A stretch of 9,665 nucleotides of DNA from Bacillota bacterium (GCA_030597345.1 JAUVSA010000059.1:1-9665), one strand, 5' to 3'. Numbered from the stretch's first letter, positions 1-6,855 are shown. Notes: generated from the letters alone by a model not told the origin. Made by a program: numbers and translations.

Positions 1-11
1 GAGCGGCCTCT

Positions 12-1037
12 TCATCGCTCGATCACTACAGGTTCCCCCGTTTCCGCCGACCGCTCGATGGCGCATGCCACGCGCGTCACCTCCAGCCCGACCTCCCCCG
101 GCACCAGAGGCTCTCTATCGTTCACGACGCAGTCAGCGAAATGCCTGATGCTCTCCACCGCGAACCCTACCTGCCTGCCGTGCACCACGGACCCGCCGAG
201 CATCTCCGCGTATCGAAGTCCCTTCGCGTCCGCGATCTCCACGGTCCGGTTGGAGGAGGTGTCGATGTTGATGGTCGCCTCCGAGCCGACTATCTCGCAC
301 TTGAGGTCGACGACACTGGGCGCCGACTCCGGCAGCAGCCAGCAGTTTTCTACGGAGGCCACCGCGCCGCCGGGGAACTCCAGCGTGCTGTGGAACAAGT
401 CGGGCACATCGACCCCCTTCTCTGTCAGCACCCCGCGTCTGGACACGGCGTAAACCCGATGCGGCCACTCTCCGATCAGCCAGCAGACCATGTCGATGGC
501 GTGACTCCCCAGAAACCAGAGCGAGGACGACTTCTCCGCCCAGGACAGCATCTTCAGGGGCACGAACGTCGTGTTGCTCAGCCGGAAGTAGATGAACCTG
601 GGGTCGCCGAGCTCCCCCTCCCCAAGCAGACGATGCGCCTCATGAAAGGCGGGACTCCACCGGTTGTGGAAGTCCACCATCAACTTGACCTTCTGCTCCT
701 TCGCCGCGCCGATGATCTGCTCGCATTCCTCCACCGTCATGGCGAGGGGCTTCTCGACCAGCAGGTGCTTCCCCGCCCGCGCCGCCGCAACCGCTATCTC
801 CGTATGCGCGAAGTCGGGGGTGGCGACCGAAATCGCGTCCACCCCTGGATCTAGAATCACCTCACGCCAGTCGGTGCAGTACCGTCTGGCGTGGTACTTC
901 AGCGCGATCTCCCTCGCCCTTCCTCGGTTCAAGTCGCACACCACGGCGAACTCGGCCTCTGGATGACTCTCGTAGGCCTTGGCATGGATCTCGCCAAACA
1001 GGCCCGCGCCGATCAACGCGAAGCGTTTCTTTCCCAT
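12..1037 (-). CDS. Gfo/Idh/MocA family NAD(P)-dependent oxidoreductase
   Basis: A 341-residue protein of normal family length. Members oxidise or reduce hydroxyl groups of sugars, inositols and related polyols in the cytoplasm. Seen: an N-terminal Rossmann fold with G10-A-G-L-F-G15; an acidic residue, D35, at the end of the second strand, which favours NAD over NADP; the E95-K96-P97 motif of the cofactor site; and G177-S-H179-A-I-D182, the usual catalytic-region motif, in the C-terminal alpha/beta domain. The ATG at 1037 is chosen because GGAGGGAG lies 5 nt upstream; a GTG 18 nt further up would sit on that site. The gene lies 76 bp downstream of the M48 protease on the same strand, so co-transcription is possible but there is no functional link. 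The substrate cannot be read from sequence. The family call is secure; whether it is a dehydrogenase, a reductase or a non-enzymatic relative is open. Confidence 0.93.
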   Translation of the reverse strand: MGKKRFALIGAGLFGEIHAKAYESHPEAEFAVVCDLNRGRAREIALKYHARRYCTDWREVILDPGVDAISVATPDFAHTEIAVAAARAGKHLLVEKPLAMTVEECEQIIGAAKEQKVKLMVDFHNRWSPAFHEAHRLLGEGELGDPRFIYFRLSNTTFVPLKMLSWAEKSSSLWFLGSHAIDMVCWLIGEWPHRVYAVSRRGVLTEKGVDVPDLFHSTLEFPGGAVASVENCWLLPESAPSVVDLKCEIVGSEATINIDTSSNRTVEIADAKGLRYAEMLGGSVVHGRQVGFAVESIRHFADCVVNDREPLVPGEVGLEVTRVACAIERSAETGEPVVIER

Positions 1038-1057
1038 GCTGCTCCCTCCAAACACAG

Positions 1058-1099
1058 CCCCGCCTCAGTCTGGCGAGTCTGTGGCTAATCCCGGCGGGG
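1058..1099 (-). other. Weak inverted repeat between protease and oxidoreductase genes
   Basis: A perfect 7-bp arm pair, CCCCGCC (1058-1064) and GGCGGGG (1093-1099), encloses 28 nt and lies between the M48 stop and the oxidoreductase ribosome site. There is no T-tract, so it is not a convincing terminator. It could be an attenuating or mRNA-processing hairpin, or chance in GC-rich DNA. Confidence 0.2.
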
Positions 1100-1113
1100 G
1101 AACGTCGAGGAGA

Positions 1114-2493
1114 CTAGCTGCGAGGTGGAATCGCCTTCTCCCTGTCCGCGGCCTCGACCGCGGCCCTCGCAGCCGCACCTGTCGCCTGGCCCCCCTCGTC
1201 GGGGTCCTCGGCTGGCTCGGCCCCGATGGCCTTCGCACACGCGGCGGCTATCTCCCCCGCGGCCGCTTCGGCAAGCGCGCCCACACAGGTATCCGTGTAC
1301 AGGGTCTCCGGATCTGTGGGCAGGACATCGCGTCCATCCTTTTCCTCTGCGAAACGTCCCGCCCAGATCTCCGATCCGTCCTCTACCGCTATCAGGCATG
1401 CGGCTACCTCCACCGTGGCGCGAACCGGAGTGCCACTCAGCTCGGCCGGCCCTGTCTCCTCACTCTCCATCCGGTGGACCGTCGCCAGCAGCAGATAACG
1501 AGCCTCCCGGCTCCGTGCCGCCTCCACCGGATCGCCGATGTTCGGCGTGTACATCAGGTCATCGCCCGCGATCTCGAATCCCAGGGGAACCAGCCGACGA
1601 TGCAGGTGCTTCGTGAAATCCTTTCGCCACCGGCTCTCCCACCGGTTCTCCCACCGGTTCTCTCGCTGGTTCTCTTCCTGCTTGCCATCGGGAGCCAGTA
1701 TGCGCACGGCGATCGGGCGCGGCGGGTCGAAGGGGTCGAGTCCCTGTGTCAGGTTTCGTGCGTGGCTGGGCGATGGCTCCGGCGCCGGAATCTCCTCCGG
1801 CTCCTCGCCGCCGAGTGCGGCCAGCCTGTCCTCCCGGCTGCTCAGGAGTGGATGTGTGGAGTAGATGTTGACGATCCACGGATGCACGGCTGGCTGCTCG
1901 CCGAGCTTGCTCAGGGCTGTCACGGCTGCCCGCGCGTCGTAGCCTGCAGCGTTCGCGTATTGGTAGCCCGCCAAGTCGGCCTCTCGTTCCAGCACCCGGC
2001 TGTAGCGGGTGACGTATGCCGTCGACCCCACATCGATTGCCGTTCCCCAGCTCCCCCGCCCCTCAATCAGCACCTTGAGCAGCAGATTGCCCAGGTTGGC
2101 GTTCCGGCTCCGCTTGGCCTGTCTCCCGTGGTGCCCCAGATCCACGTGGGCCATCTCATGCCCCAGCACAAAGGCCGCTTCGTCATCGTTGAGCTTCTCG
2201 TAGTAGGTCCGAGTGATGAACACAAAGCCGCCGCGGGCGGCGAACGCGTTATAGATGTGCAAATCCTCGATCACCCAGAATCGCCAGGGGAGATCCTCAC
2301 GCTTCACGACCTCGGCTAGTCTCTCGCCGATCTTGTTCAAGCTCGGATCGTCCGTAAGCCCGAACTGTCGCACCTGGGCCATCACCTGTTTCCCCAGGCT
2401 CACCTCCTCCTCGACGGAAGCCGCCCAAGTCGGCGCGGCAACTGCCAGCACCAACAGCGTCAGAAGCAGGCTGCGTACGCTCCGGGTCCTCAC
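1114..2493 (-). CDS. Exported M48-family zinc metalloprotease with extra C-terminal domain
   Basis: A 459-residue protein. Residues 1-24 form a Sec signal peptide (basic start, Leu/Val/Ala core, cleavage near P-T-W-A), so it acts outside the cytoplasmic membrane. Catalytic motif: H112-E113-M-A-H116, with E169-R-E-A-D173 giving the third zinc ligand (E169). T213-H214-P215-L-L-S-S-R and the surrounding helix are typical of BepA/YfgC- and Oma1-type M48 proteins, which degrade or survey envelope proteins. After a Pro/Glu-rich linker (about 230-258), residues 259-430 form a second alpha/beta domain that I do not firmly recognise. Its GF-x-V/I pattern, A-R-Y-L-L-L strand and D-G-S-E-I-W-A-G turn recall TolB-N/CsgG-like envelope domains (inference). 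It contains the tetrapeptide repeat at 274-289. The GTG at 2493 is chosen because GAGGAG lies 6 nt upstream and the signal peptide begins there. The frame stays open to 3210, but that part is antisense to the acetyltransferase. Confidence 0.9.
   Translation of the reverse strand: MRTRSVRSLLLTLLVLAVAAPTWAASVEEEVSLGKQVMAQVRQFGLTDDPSLNKIGERLAEVVKREDLPWRFWVIEDLHIYNAFAARGGFVFITRTYYEKLNDDEAAFVLGHEMAHVDLGHHGRQAKRSRNANLGNLLLKVLIEGRGSWGTAIDVGSTAYVTRYSRVLEREADLAGYQYANAAGYDARAAVTALSKLGEQPAVHPWIVNIYSTHPLLSSREDRLAALGGEEPEEIPAPEPSPSHARNLTQGLDPFDPPRPIAVRILAPDGKQEENQRENRWENRWESRWRKDFTKHLHRRLVPLGFEIAGDDLMYTPNIGDPVEAARSREARYLLLATVHRMESEETGPAELSGTPVRATVEVAACLIAVEDGSEIWAGRFAEEKDGRDVLPTDPETLYTDTCVGALAEAAAGEIAAACAKAIGAEPAEDPDEGGQATGAAARAAVEAADREKAIPPRS
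1627..1674 (-). repeat. Four 12-bp units inside the M48 gene encoding E-N-R-W repeats
   Basis: Four contiguous 12-bp units on the coding strand (consensus GAGAACCGGTGG; two central copies identical, outer ones diverged) encode ENQR-ENRW-ENRW-ESRW, residues 274-289. The unit is a multiple of three, so copy-number change keeps the frame. The repeat sits inside the C-terminal domain rather than in the linker. Confidence 0.85.
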
Positions 2494-2652
2494 TCTGGAC
2501 TCCTCGTTCGACTGGCTGACTGAATGCTGCTCAAGGGATGGTCTCCAGGTAGTATAGGTTGTGTCAAGATGGATCCGCACGCAGGACAGAGCCTGCCGTT
2601 CAGAGAATCGCGCCCGTGGAGCGTGCCAAGAACGGGAACCCATCTCCATCAC

Positions 2653-3615
2653 ATGGCAAAGCTGCGGCCCTATCGACGCGATGATCTGCCTGATCTTACC
2701 GAGGTTTGGAACCAGACTTTCCTCGGAACGCCGAACTTCGTGCGCGTCGATGAGACAGACGTGATTCGCAGGACCGTGGGCCAGCCATCCTTCGAGCCCG
2801 GCGCGCTGCTCGTGGCGGCCCAGGGAAGCCGCATCCAGGGCTTCGTTCACTTCGGGCCGCGCACGAACTTGTGGAGTGAGGCCTCGGCGCGAAGAGCTAA
2901 CCCCAGAGAAGGACAGATATATGCCGTGGTGGCCGCGCCATCTGATCCCGTCCTGGAGCGCGACCTCCTGACAGCCGCCGTTGACCGGCTGGCCGAGGCG
3001 GGTGCCCACAAGGTGCTGCTCGGGCCCAGCTGGGTCTACGGGGCACAACCTTTCTACAACGGCATTGCAGGCGCCTATGAGTCCCCTGGACTCAGCCTCG
3101 AGCGCGGCGACCTGCTCGACGTCGCGGCCGAGTCGGGGTTCGCTCCCGTTGCCGAGTACGCAACACCGGAGATCGACTTTGCAGAGGGCGAGCACCTGGA
3201 GACTTTGCATACGCTGGCAGGTGAGCTGTGGCGGAGCGCCCGACAGTGGGGCCTCCAGGTGCGCCGGCGCGCGCTATCCTCACGATTCTTCCCCGACCGT
3301 ACCTCGGTTGAACTGGTGCTCGACCTGGAGACGATTGCCGCCACTGCCTTTGGTCCCTGGCCCGAGTACGCGCGGGAATATGGCCGCCGGCTCTTCGGCC
3401 TCACTAACGTCCAAGTTGCCCCGCGTTGGCGGGGAAAGGGCCTCGGCAAGCTGGTCGTAATCCAGGCCATTGAGGCGGCAAGGGAGGCCGGCGCCGACGG
3501 GGTCCATCTGCACGTGTGGAAAGACAACCGGGTGGCCTGGGATCTCTACCACCGCGCGCTGGGCTTTCGACCGAGATACACCTGGGTAACGCTGGCCAGA
3601 ACTCTCCCTAGCTGA
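2653..3615 (+). CDS. Tandem GNAT-family N-acetyltransferase
   Basis: A 320-residue cytoplasmic protein made of two GNAT folds, as in mycothiol-synthase-like proteins. GNAT enzymes move an acetyl group from acetyl-CoA to an amine. The C-terminal half (about 170-320) is the recognisable one: R258-W-R-G261-K-G263-L-G265 is the acetyl-CoA pyrophosphate loop, and N292 and Y299 in the W-K-D-N ... D-L-Y-H segment are the usual late-motif residues. The N-terminal half has the fold pattern (R-P-Y-R-R-D-D-L start, V-V-A-A-P strand) but lacks the R-x-x-G-x-G/A loop, so it is probably structural or substrate-binding. The start is not certain: ATG 2653 fits the family N-terminus (A-K-L-R-P-Y) but has no good Shine-Dalgarno site; in-frame upstream starts exist. 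The stop overlaps the convergent zinc-ribbon gene by 8 nt. Substrate unknown. Confidence 0.85.
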   Translation: MAKLRPYRRDDLPDLTEVWNQTFLGTPNFVRVDETDVIRRTVGQPSFEPGALLVAAQGSRIQGFVHFGPRTNLWSEASARRANPREGQIYAVVAAPSDPVLERDLLTAAVDRLAEAGAHKVLLGPSWVYGAQPFYNGIAGAYESPGLSLERGDLLDVAAESGFAPVAEYATPEIDFAEGEHLETLHTLAGELWRSARQWGLQVRRRALSSRFFPDRTSVELVLDLETIAATAFGPWPEYAREYGRRLFGLTNVQVAPRWRGKGLGKLVVIQAIEAAREAGADGVHLHVWKDNRVAWDLYHRALGFRPRYTWVTLARTLPS

Positions 3616-3967
3616 CCTTCCAGTCCCTTACCACTCCGATGCAGTTACACTGCCGACACCACATCGGCCTCGGCTGCGGCAACTGCCGGAACAACATAGG
3701 GTGCGCAACGAAATGCCGGTAGCAGCGCGTGCACTTGATGCGCGTCTCCCGCTGCACCCATACCAGCGGCCCCCCACACTTGTTGACCTTGCACGCAGGT
3801 ACGTGCGCGCGGCCGCAACGGGGGCACTTCCATCCATACCGCGTGCGCTGGACCGTCCCGTGCAGCTCGGGCCGGTGCTTGGCAACGGAGGATGACCACG
3901 CCATCGCCACCGCATACCACAGGATGAGCAGTACGCCAGCCCCTCCGGCCAAGACATGGAACCACAC
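3608..3967 (-). CDS. Small membrane-anchored zinc-ribbon protein, unknown function
   Basis: A 119-residue protein that I do not recognise. Residues 3-24 form one hydrophobic helix. Then come cysteine pairs: C48-P-R-C51, C59-x4-C64, C79-T-R-C82, C104-R-Q-C107 plus C109, and two histidines (H85, H89). These look like two zinc-ribbon modules on a membrane anchor. The GTG at 3967 is chosen because GGAGAGG lies just upstream and an extended -10 box (TGC-TATACT) sits about 60 nt further up. The frame is open to 4174, but that part has no ribosome site at its ATGs and would include the promoter. The gene is divergent from the zinc-ribbon/TPR membrane protein at 4205, which hints at a shared role. 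It could also be a rubredoxin-like metal protein. Existence is well supported; function is not. Confidence 0.75.
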   Translation of the reverse strand: MWFHVLAGGAGVLLILWYAVAMAWSSSVAKHRPELHGTVQRTRYGWKCPRCGRAHVPACKVNKCGGPLVWVQRETRIKCTRCYRHFVAHPMLFRQLPQPRPMWCRQCNCIGVVRDWKVS

Positions 3968-4023
3968 GCTACCTCTCCGCCTGAAACCCAGGTCGTGCGG
4001 CACCCCTGGCCGCCCGCCGAGCC

Positions 4024-4052
4024 AGTATAGCACACCCCTCATGCCACGAGAA
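4024..4052 (-). promoter_or_regulatory. Extended -10 promoter candidate for the small zinc-ribbon gene
   Basis: Reading the minus strand, TGC-TATACT (4032-4024) is a near-perfect extended -10 box. The -35 position 17 bp upstream (TTCTCG, 4052-4047) is poor, as is common with extended -10 promoters. The predicted start near 4017 gives a leader of about 50 nt to the GTG at 3967, which supports the short form of the protein. Confidence 0.45.
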
Positions 4053-4118
4053 TCGCCTTCCTCGGCGCGCCTGCTTGCGAGGCCGGGATTCCGAGCCCTC
4101 CGATCACCGGATCGAGAG

Positions 4119-4148
4119 CTGTTATCCGTCGCGGGTTTGTGGTATCCT
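4119..4148 (+). promoter_or_regulatory. Extended -10 promoter candidate for the zinc-ribbon/TPR gene
   Basis: TGG-TATCCT (4140-4148) is an extended -10 box. The best -35 match is CTGTTA (4119-4124; 18-bp spacer, 3 of 6 consensus bases). A start near 4155 gives a leader of about 50 nt to the TTG at 4205, mirroring the divergent promoter on the other strand. The two -10 boxes are about 110 bp apart, so one regulator could bind between them. Confidence 0.4.
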
Positions 4149-4204
4149 GTCTTCGCCGTCGGTGCCCGGGTCATAAGCGCGCACCGGCGTGAGGGAGGGG
4201 CGGC

Positions 4205-6490
4205 TTGGTCTGTCGCCTGTGCGGAGCGGCGAATCCAGCACAGCAGGCAAGCTGCATGGCCTGCGGATCGCCGCTCGAGAGTGCTCCGGAGGGCGGCGTA
4301 CTAACGCGCCACACGGAGGGCCGGAGCGGATGGTACGCGTGGCTCGGCCTCTGTCTCGCCCTTGGGGCTGTGCTTGGGCTTGTGCTGGTTCGCGTTCGCT
4401 CCCCCGGGCCCGCCACCGCGACTTCCTATCTCTCTAGTGTACTCTTCGGAGCTATCGTCGGTGGCGGCCTTGGCGTGCTGCCGGGCCCGGTCCTCAGGAC
4501 CTTCCGCCAGGCGTGGGCGGCCGTGATGTGCTGTGTTCTCGGCTGGCTGAGTGCGCGCGCACTCTCTCGCATACAGATCAGCTGCGAGGAAGCGCTGGAG
4601 TCGGACGCCGGAGATAAGGATGCCAACCTTCGCCTCGCCGCTGTTCTCTGGCTGCAAGGCGCGCACGGGAAGGTCGAGCAGGTCCTGCAGCGGCTGCTTG
4701 ATTCCTCGGACGGATCCCCGACCGCCCACCACAACTTCGCGGTGGCGCTCGCCACATCAGGACGGCGGGCGCGGGCGCTGGAGGAGTTCGAGCGAATCCG
4801 GTCGCGAATGTCCGATTCCGCCGTCCTGCTTTGGAATCTGGGCCTTGCCTATTGGAGCTTGGGCCAGCTCGCCGCTGCAGGAGAGGCATTTCGAGCAGCC
4901 ACAGAACTCGACCCCACGGACCTCCCCGCGCGCAACGCGCTCGCGCTCGTACTGGCCCGCCAGGGCGAGATTGACAAGGCCATTGCCGAGCTGGAGCGGG
5001 TGCTGGCGGCTGGCCGCCGATCACCCCAGGTCCTGTGCAACCTCGGGGTTATCCATCAGTCCCGCGGTGACCTCGAAGTGGCTTCGCGCTACTTCACAGG
5101 TGCCCTTCGCCGGAATCCCAGCCACATCGCGGCTCGTTACAATCGAGGCCTTTGTGCCGCCCTGAACGGCCGCCCTCGGGCCGCCGTCGAGGACCTCTCG
5201 GCGCTGGCCCGGGTCGCCCCTGACCATGCCTGGGGCCTGATCCAGAGAGCCATCGCGTGGTACCGCCTCGGAAACCGCAGGAGAGCGCTCGAACCCGCGC
5301 GCAGAGCCGCCGTGGTGAGCCGCGGAGACTTCTATGTCCTCTACAACGCCGGCACCCTCATGCTGCGCGAGGAACTCGTGGACCAAGCCGTGACCGAACT
5401 GGAGAGAGCCTACGAGATCAATCCCCAGAGCATAGAGGTGATATTGAATCTCGGCGTGGCCGTCTACCTGGGCGGGCGTCCGCGCCAGGCGTTGGATCAT
5501 TTCCGGGCCGCGGTACGCCTCAGCCCCCGCCATGCTCTTGCACGCTACAACTGCGCCATCGCCTACTGCATGGCGGACATGCTCGACGAGGCCGAGAGAG
5601 AGGCAGACGAACTCCTCACTCTCTATCCGGACTTCCCGGACGTCTTCAACGTGATCGGCGTCATCCGGCTCTTTCAGAGCCGCCTCGTGGAGGCGGCCGA
5701 GCAGTTCCGCAGGACCGCCGACGTCATGCCCCGCAGCGCTATCGCCCGTTCAAACCTGGCCCTGACCTACTACCTGGAAGGAGACCTCGCTGCTGCTGCC
5801 GAGCAGGCCCACTATGCCACCACGCTCGATCCCCACCTCCCCGCCGCACGAGACGTGGCCGGCCACGCTGCGCTGGAAATGGACGATCTCCCCCTCGCCA
5901 CTGAGCACTTCGCCGCCCTGGCAAGACTCGAACCCGCGAATCCCGACGCCCACACCAACCTCGGCCTCGCCTACTACAAGGACGAGCGGCTGAACGAATC
6001 CATCGAGTGCTACGAGCGCGTCCTCATCTTCGCGCCCAAATCGCCTGAAGGCCACAACGACCTCGGCCTTGCCTACGCCAAGAACCAAATGCTTGCCGAG
6101 GCCGCCAACCATCTCAAACAGGTCCTCGAGTGGCGGCCCGATGACCCCGTCGTGCATGGCAACCTGGGCCTCGTATGCTACTTCAAGGGCGATACTGAAG
6201 ACGCCGTGCATGAGTGGCGAGAGGTTACCCGACTCGCCCCGGCCTACGCGCGCCTGCGCGAGGCTACGCGGTTCTCCGCCTACGATGACCAGGGGATGGT
6301 CATGCGCCCGATTGATCGGCGCCTAAGAGCAACTCAGTTCCCGCCCAAGGTGGCCGCCTTCCGCCACAGCTTTCAGATCGCCCTCGACGAACGAGCCTAT
6401 CGTGTGGCACTGCCCTGGCCGGACCTCGCGGCCGTCGCAGTCTGGTGCGAGCGTTTCCGCCGAGCCCGCGCCGCGGTGGGCAGTTCCTGA
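4205..6490 (+). CDS. Zinc-ribbon, membrane-spanning TPR-repeat protein
   Basis: A 761-residue protein. Order: a double-CxxC zinc ribbon (C3-R-L-C6, C17-M-A-C20-G); hydrophobic helices at about 43-62, 76-97 and 103-120; then about sixteen tetratricopeptide repeats from roughly 128 to 690, with recurring N-L-G-L-A-Y and A-x2-x-F/Y-x2-A patterns; then a 70-residue tail without TPR character. TPR solenoids bind other proteins, so this is probably a membrane scaffold; its partner is unknown. The start is TTG 4205: GGGAGGGG lies 4 nt upstream and the zinc ribbon begins at residue 3. The next Met (M18) would cut the ribbon in half. With three helices, ribbon and repeats would lie on opposite sides of the membrane; with two they would be on the same side. 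The gene is monocistronic, bounded by its own promoter and terminator. Confidence 0.9.
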   Translation: MVCRLCGAANPAQQASCMACGSPLESAPEGGVLTRHTEGRSGWYAWLGLCLALGAVLGLVLVRVRSPGPATATSYLSSVLFGAIVGGGLGVLPGPVLRTFRQAWAAVMCCVLGWLSARALSRIQISCEEALESDAGDKDANLRLAAVLWLQGAHGKVEQVLQRLLDSSDGSPTAHHNFAVALATSGRRARALEEFERIRSRMSDSAVLLWNLGLAYWSLGQLAAAGEAFRAATELDPTDLPARNALALVLARQGEIDKAIAELERVLAAGRRSPQVLCNLGVIHQSRGDLEVASRYFTGALRRNPSHIAARYNRGLCAALNGRPRAAVEDLSALARVAPDHAWGLIQRAIAWYRLGNRRRALEPARRAAVVSRGDFYVLYNAGTLMLREELVDQAVTELERAYEINPQSIEVILNLGVAVYLGGRPRQALDHFRAAVRLSPRHALARYNCAIAYCMADMLDEAEREADELLTLYPDFPDVFNVIGVIRLFQSRLVEAAEQFRRTADVMPRSAIARSNLALTYYLEGDLAAAAEQAHYATTLDPHLPAARDVAGHAALEMDDLPLATEHFAALARLEPANPDAHTNLGLAYYKDERLNESIECYERVLIFAPKSPEGHNDLGLAYAKNQMLAEAANHLKQVLEWRPDDPVVHGNLGLVCYFKGDTEDAVHEWREVTRLAPAYARLREATRFSAYDDQGMVMRPIDRRLRATQFPPKVAAFRHSFQIALDERAYRVALPWPDLAAVAVWCERFRRARAAVGSS

Positions 6491-6510
6491 CGCGGCGCTC
6501 TTTCTTTCCC
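6468..6510 (+). terminator. Rho-independent terminator overlapping the TPR gene stop
   Basis: GCGCCGCG (6468-6475) pairs perfectly with CGCGGCGC (6491-6498) across a 15-nt loop, followed by the pyrimidine tract TCTTTCTTTCCC. The last codons and the TGA stop (6488-6490) lie in the hairpin, so the arms serve both as coding sequence and terminator. The tract is not pure T, so strength is uncertain. Confidence 0.7.
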
Positions 6511-6512
6511 TC

Positions 6513-6541
6513 TTGTCCCTGGCCCGCATTTTCGCTATCAT
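6513..6541 (+). promoter_or_regulatory. Promoter of the tRNA gene
   Basis: TTGTCC (6513-6518) and TATCAT (6536-6541; 5 of 6 consensus bases) are exactly 17 bp apart. The predicted start near 6548 gives a 5' leader of only about 6 nt before the tRNA. Spacing and position make this the best promoter in the window. Confidence 0.7.
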
Positions 6542-6553
6542 GTCCTGCAGAGC

Positions 6554-6628
6554 GGCACCGTAGCTCAGGGGTAGAGCGAGCGGTTCATAACCGCTATGTC
6601 GGTGGTTCGAACCCACCCGGTGCCACCA
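6554..6628 (+). tRNA. tRNA, anticodon CAT (elongator Met; Ile2 possible)
   Basis: A full cloverleaf with encoded CCA: acceptor GGCACCG/CGGTGCC (6554-6560, 6618-6624), D stem GCTC/GAGC with a 7-nt loop, anticodon stem AGCGG/CCGCT around TTCATAA (anticodon 6586-6588), 5-nt variable region, T stem GGTGG/CCACC around TTCGAAC, discriminator A6625 and CCA 6626-6628. It is not an initiator: base pair 1-72 is a normal G-C and the anticodon stem lacks the three G-C pairs next to the loop. CAT may be read as elongator Met, or, if the C is modified to lysidine by TilS, as Ile for ATA codons. Overall resemblance to elongator Met tRNAs makes that the first choice. Confidence 0.95.
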
Positions 6629-6750
6629 CGTCCGCCGGGCTGCCTGCCCCCAGTCTCCCTGATGTCTCTTGCCGTCACTTCTCATGTCTCAATACCTTGA
6701 CATTTCTCGCCTCCCTGTTCAGGAACGCGCCATACGATCGCGGCTGTTGT

Positions 6751-6759
6751 TGGTATAGT
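6751..6759 (+). promoter_or_regulatory. Extended -10 promoter candidate ahead of the inverted repeat
   Basis: TGG-TATAGT (6751-6759) is a good extended -10 box; the -35 position (CATACG) is poor. Predicted transcription would begin near 6766, at the very start of the 14-bp inverted arm. It resembles the TGG-TATCCT box of the TPR gene. Confidence 0.4.
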
Positions 6760-6763
6760 GTAC

Positions 6764-6855
6764 TGGCCGTCCCGGCTAAACAGGCAGAGCCTGAGTTATG
6801 GCATCCTCGTCTCCTTGACAGGGCGGGCAGAGAAGAACTTCAGCCGGGACGGTCA
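6764..6855 (+). ncRNA. Candidate structured RNA or small palindromic element
   Basis: Arms 6764-6777 and 6842-6855 can form a 14-bp stem with one G-U pair (core CCGTCCCGGCT with AGCCGGGACGG). They enclose 64 nt that contain a perfect hairpin, CAGGC-AGA-GCCTG (6781-6793), and weaker pairings such as TCTC with GAGA. An extended -10 box ends 5 nt before the left arm. It could be a small RNA, a riboswitch-like leader of the ferredoxin, or a REP/MITE-like dispersed element. I see no target-site duplication and it matches no RNA family that I know. Confidence 0.35.

Noticed and set aside
141..854. 237-codon plus-strand frame
   Set aside because: Antisense to the Gfo/Idh/MocA oxidoreductase; composition Arg/Pro/Gly-rich without domain signs.
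1035..1055. GTG 1055 as start of the oxidoreductase
   Set aside because: Its first codons form the ribosome site of the ATG at 1037, where the family's N-terminus begins.
979..2319. 446-codon plus-strand open frame opposite the M48 gene
   Set aside because: It lies fully antisense to a protease with signal peptide and zinc motifs, has no recognisable domain, and long antisense frames are expected in GC-rich DNA.
2551..2567. Minus-strand TTGACA and TATACT before the M48 gene as a promoter
   Set aside because: The two boxes are only 5 bp apart, and neither has a good partner at 16-18 bp. TATACT alone could be a -10 but lacks a TG extension.
2494..3210. Upstream extension of the M48 frame (239 more codons)
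   Set aside because: It is antisense to the GNAT gene and would bury the signal peptide inside the protein; GTG 2493 has a good ribosome site.
5257..5904. 215-codon plus-strand frame inside the TPR gene
   Set aside because: Shifted frame of the TPR gene, Arg/Pro-rich and low in complexity.
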